NCBI RefSeq assembly: GCF_000730425.1
Contig: NZ_CP008896.1
Coordinates: 2,666,001-2,730,000 of the forward strand
Length of the DNA stretch: 64,000 nucleotides
Origin: Pseudomonas fluorescens
GTDB lineage: Bacteria; Pseudomonadota; Gammaproteobacteria; Pseudomonadales; Pseudomonadaceae
Reading direction: 5' to 3'
Shown: positions 63,953 to 64,000 of the stretch, in pieces
Numbering within the stretch: position 1 is the stretch's first letter
How the letters are laid out: every line of letters starts with the position of its first letter
Notes under the pieces: generated by a model
What the model was told of the DNA's origin: nothing
What the model saw: only the letters and a program-made list of their open reading frames with translations
The model's database searches: none
Position numbers and translations under genes: made by a program

Positions 63953-64000
63953 TTATTCATTTTCACTGCGCACTTCGAGCATCCATTCGTCACCGTGAAC
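63953..64000 (-). CDS. C-terminal end of a small gene, possibly a CPXCG-motif protein (partial)
   Basis: The last 15 codons and TAA stop of a gene that continues beyond base 64000; they read VHGDEWMLEVRSENE. In other pseudomonads the gene before the DUF2007 protein is often a short CPXCG cysteine-rich protein with an acidic tail of this kind. The assignment rests on position and tail only. Confidence 0.45.
   Translation of the reverse strand, partial: VHGDEWMLEVRSENE

Overview
The window is a stretch of chromosome from a fluorescent pseudomonad, most likely of the Pseudomonas fluorescens group. The evidence is high GC, protein sequences and gene orders typical of that group (LpoA-YraN-GmhA-BON; MalT-like regulator/DUF1329/DUF1302/AlkK; HprA-RsmC), a Pseudomonas-type rnpB, and intergenic REP/REPIN elements of two sequence families. 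I see no phage, plasmid, insertion sequence, CRISPR array, tRNA or rRNA. The content is mostly core genome.

Layout. 1-2648 (minus): a FUSC-family exporter, cut by the window edge, behind a NodT-type outer-membrane lipoprotein, with a divergent LysR regulator (2830-3798). 3884-7227 (plus): glyoxylate/hydroxypyruvate reductase, CheV, a GNAT acetyltransferase and a cysteine-cluster protein. 7245-10501 (minus): an Aer-like chemoreceptor, an unusual exported fusion of a solute-binding domain with a Rid domain, and a 77-residue unknown protein. 10717-17016 (plus): an RND adaptor and pump followed by a CopRS/CusRS-type two-component system. 17017-17396: a REPIN, a candidate promoter and a strong terminator in front of an OprD-family porin. 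18804-20300: a dCache-GGDEF diguanylate cyclase.

20450-38275 (minus) is the complete division and cell-wall (dcw) cluster, transcribed mraZ-rsmH-ftsL-ftsI-murE-murF-mraY-murD-ftsW-murG-murC-ddlB-ftsQ-ftsA-ftsZ-lpxC. Most genes overlap by 1-11 bases. It starts with a good sigma70 promoter overlapping three 10-base-spaced MraZ boxes and ends with a UUCG terminator. Next come RNase P RNA (minus), rsmI (minus) and the plus-strand lpoA-yraN-gmhA-BON envelope group. That group converges on an OmpA-like lipoprotein across one bidirectional terminator.

44626-56779 (minus): a metallo-beta-lactamase-fold hydrolase, an OsmC-YcaO fusion (ribosomal protein S12 modification), a large MalT-like LuxR regulator, DUF1329, DUF1302, an AlkK-type acyl-CoA ligase and a LysE-family exporter. 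56864-59704 (plus): hydroxypyruvate reductase, RsmC, and a manganese (yybP-ykoY) riboswitch controlling a GDT1-family transporter. The end holds an M48 lipoprotein protease, a Cache chemoreceptor, an SRAP-family protein lacking two usual active-site residues, a DUF2007 protein and the tail of another small gene.

The points most worth following up are the exported binding-protein/Rid fusion, the terminator-bearing leader or sRNA ahead of the porin, the SRAP protein with altered catalytic residues, and the regulator/DUF1329/DUF1302/acyl-CoA-ligase locus. I found no clearly new defence or mobile system.
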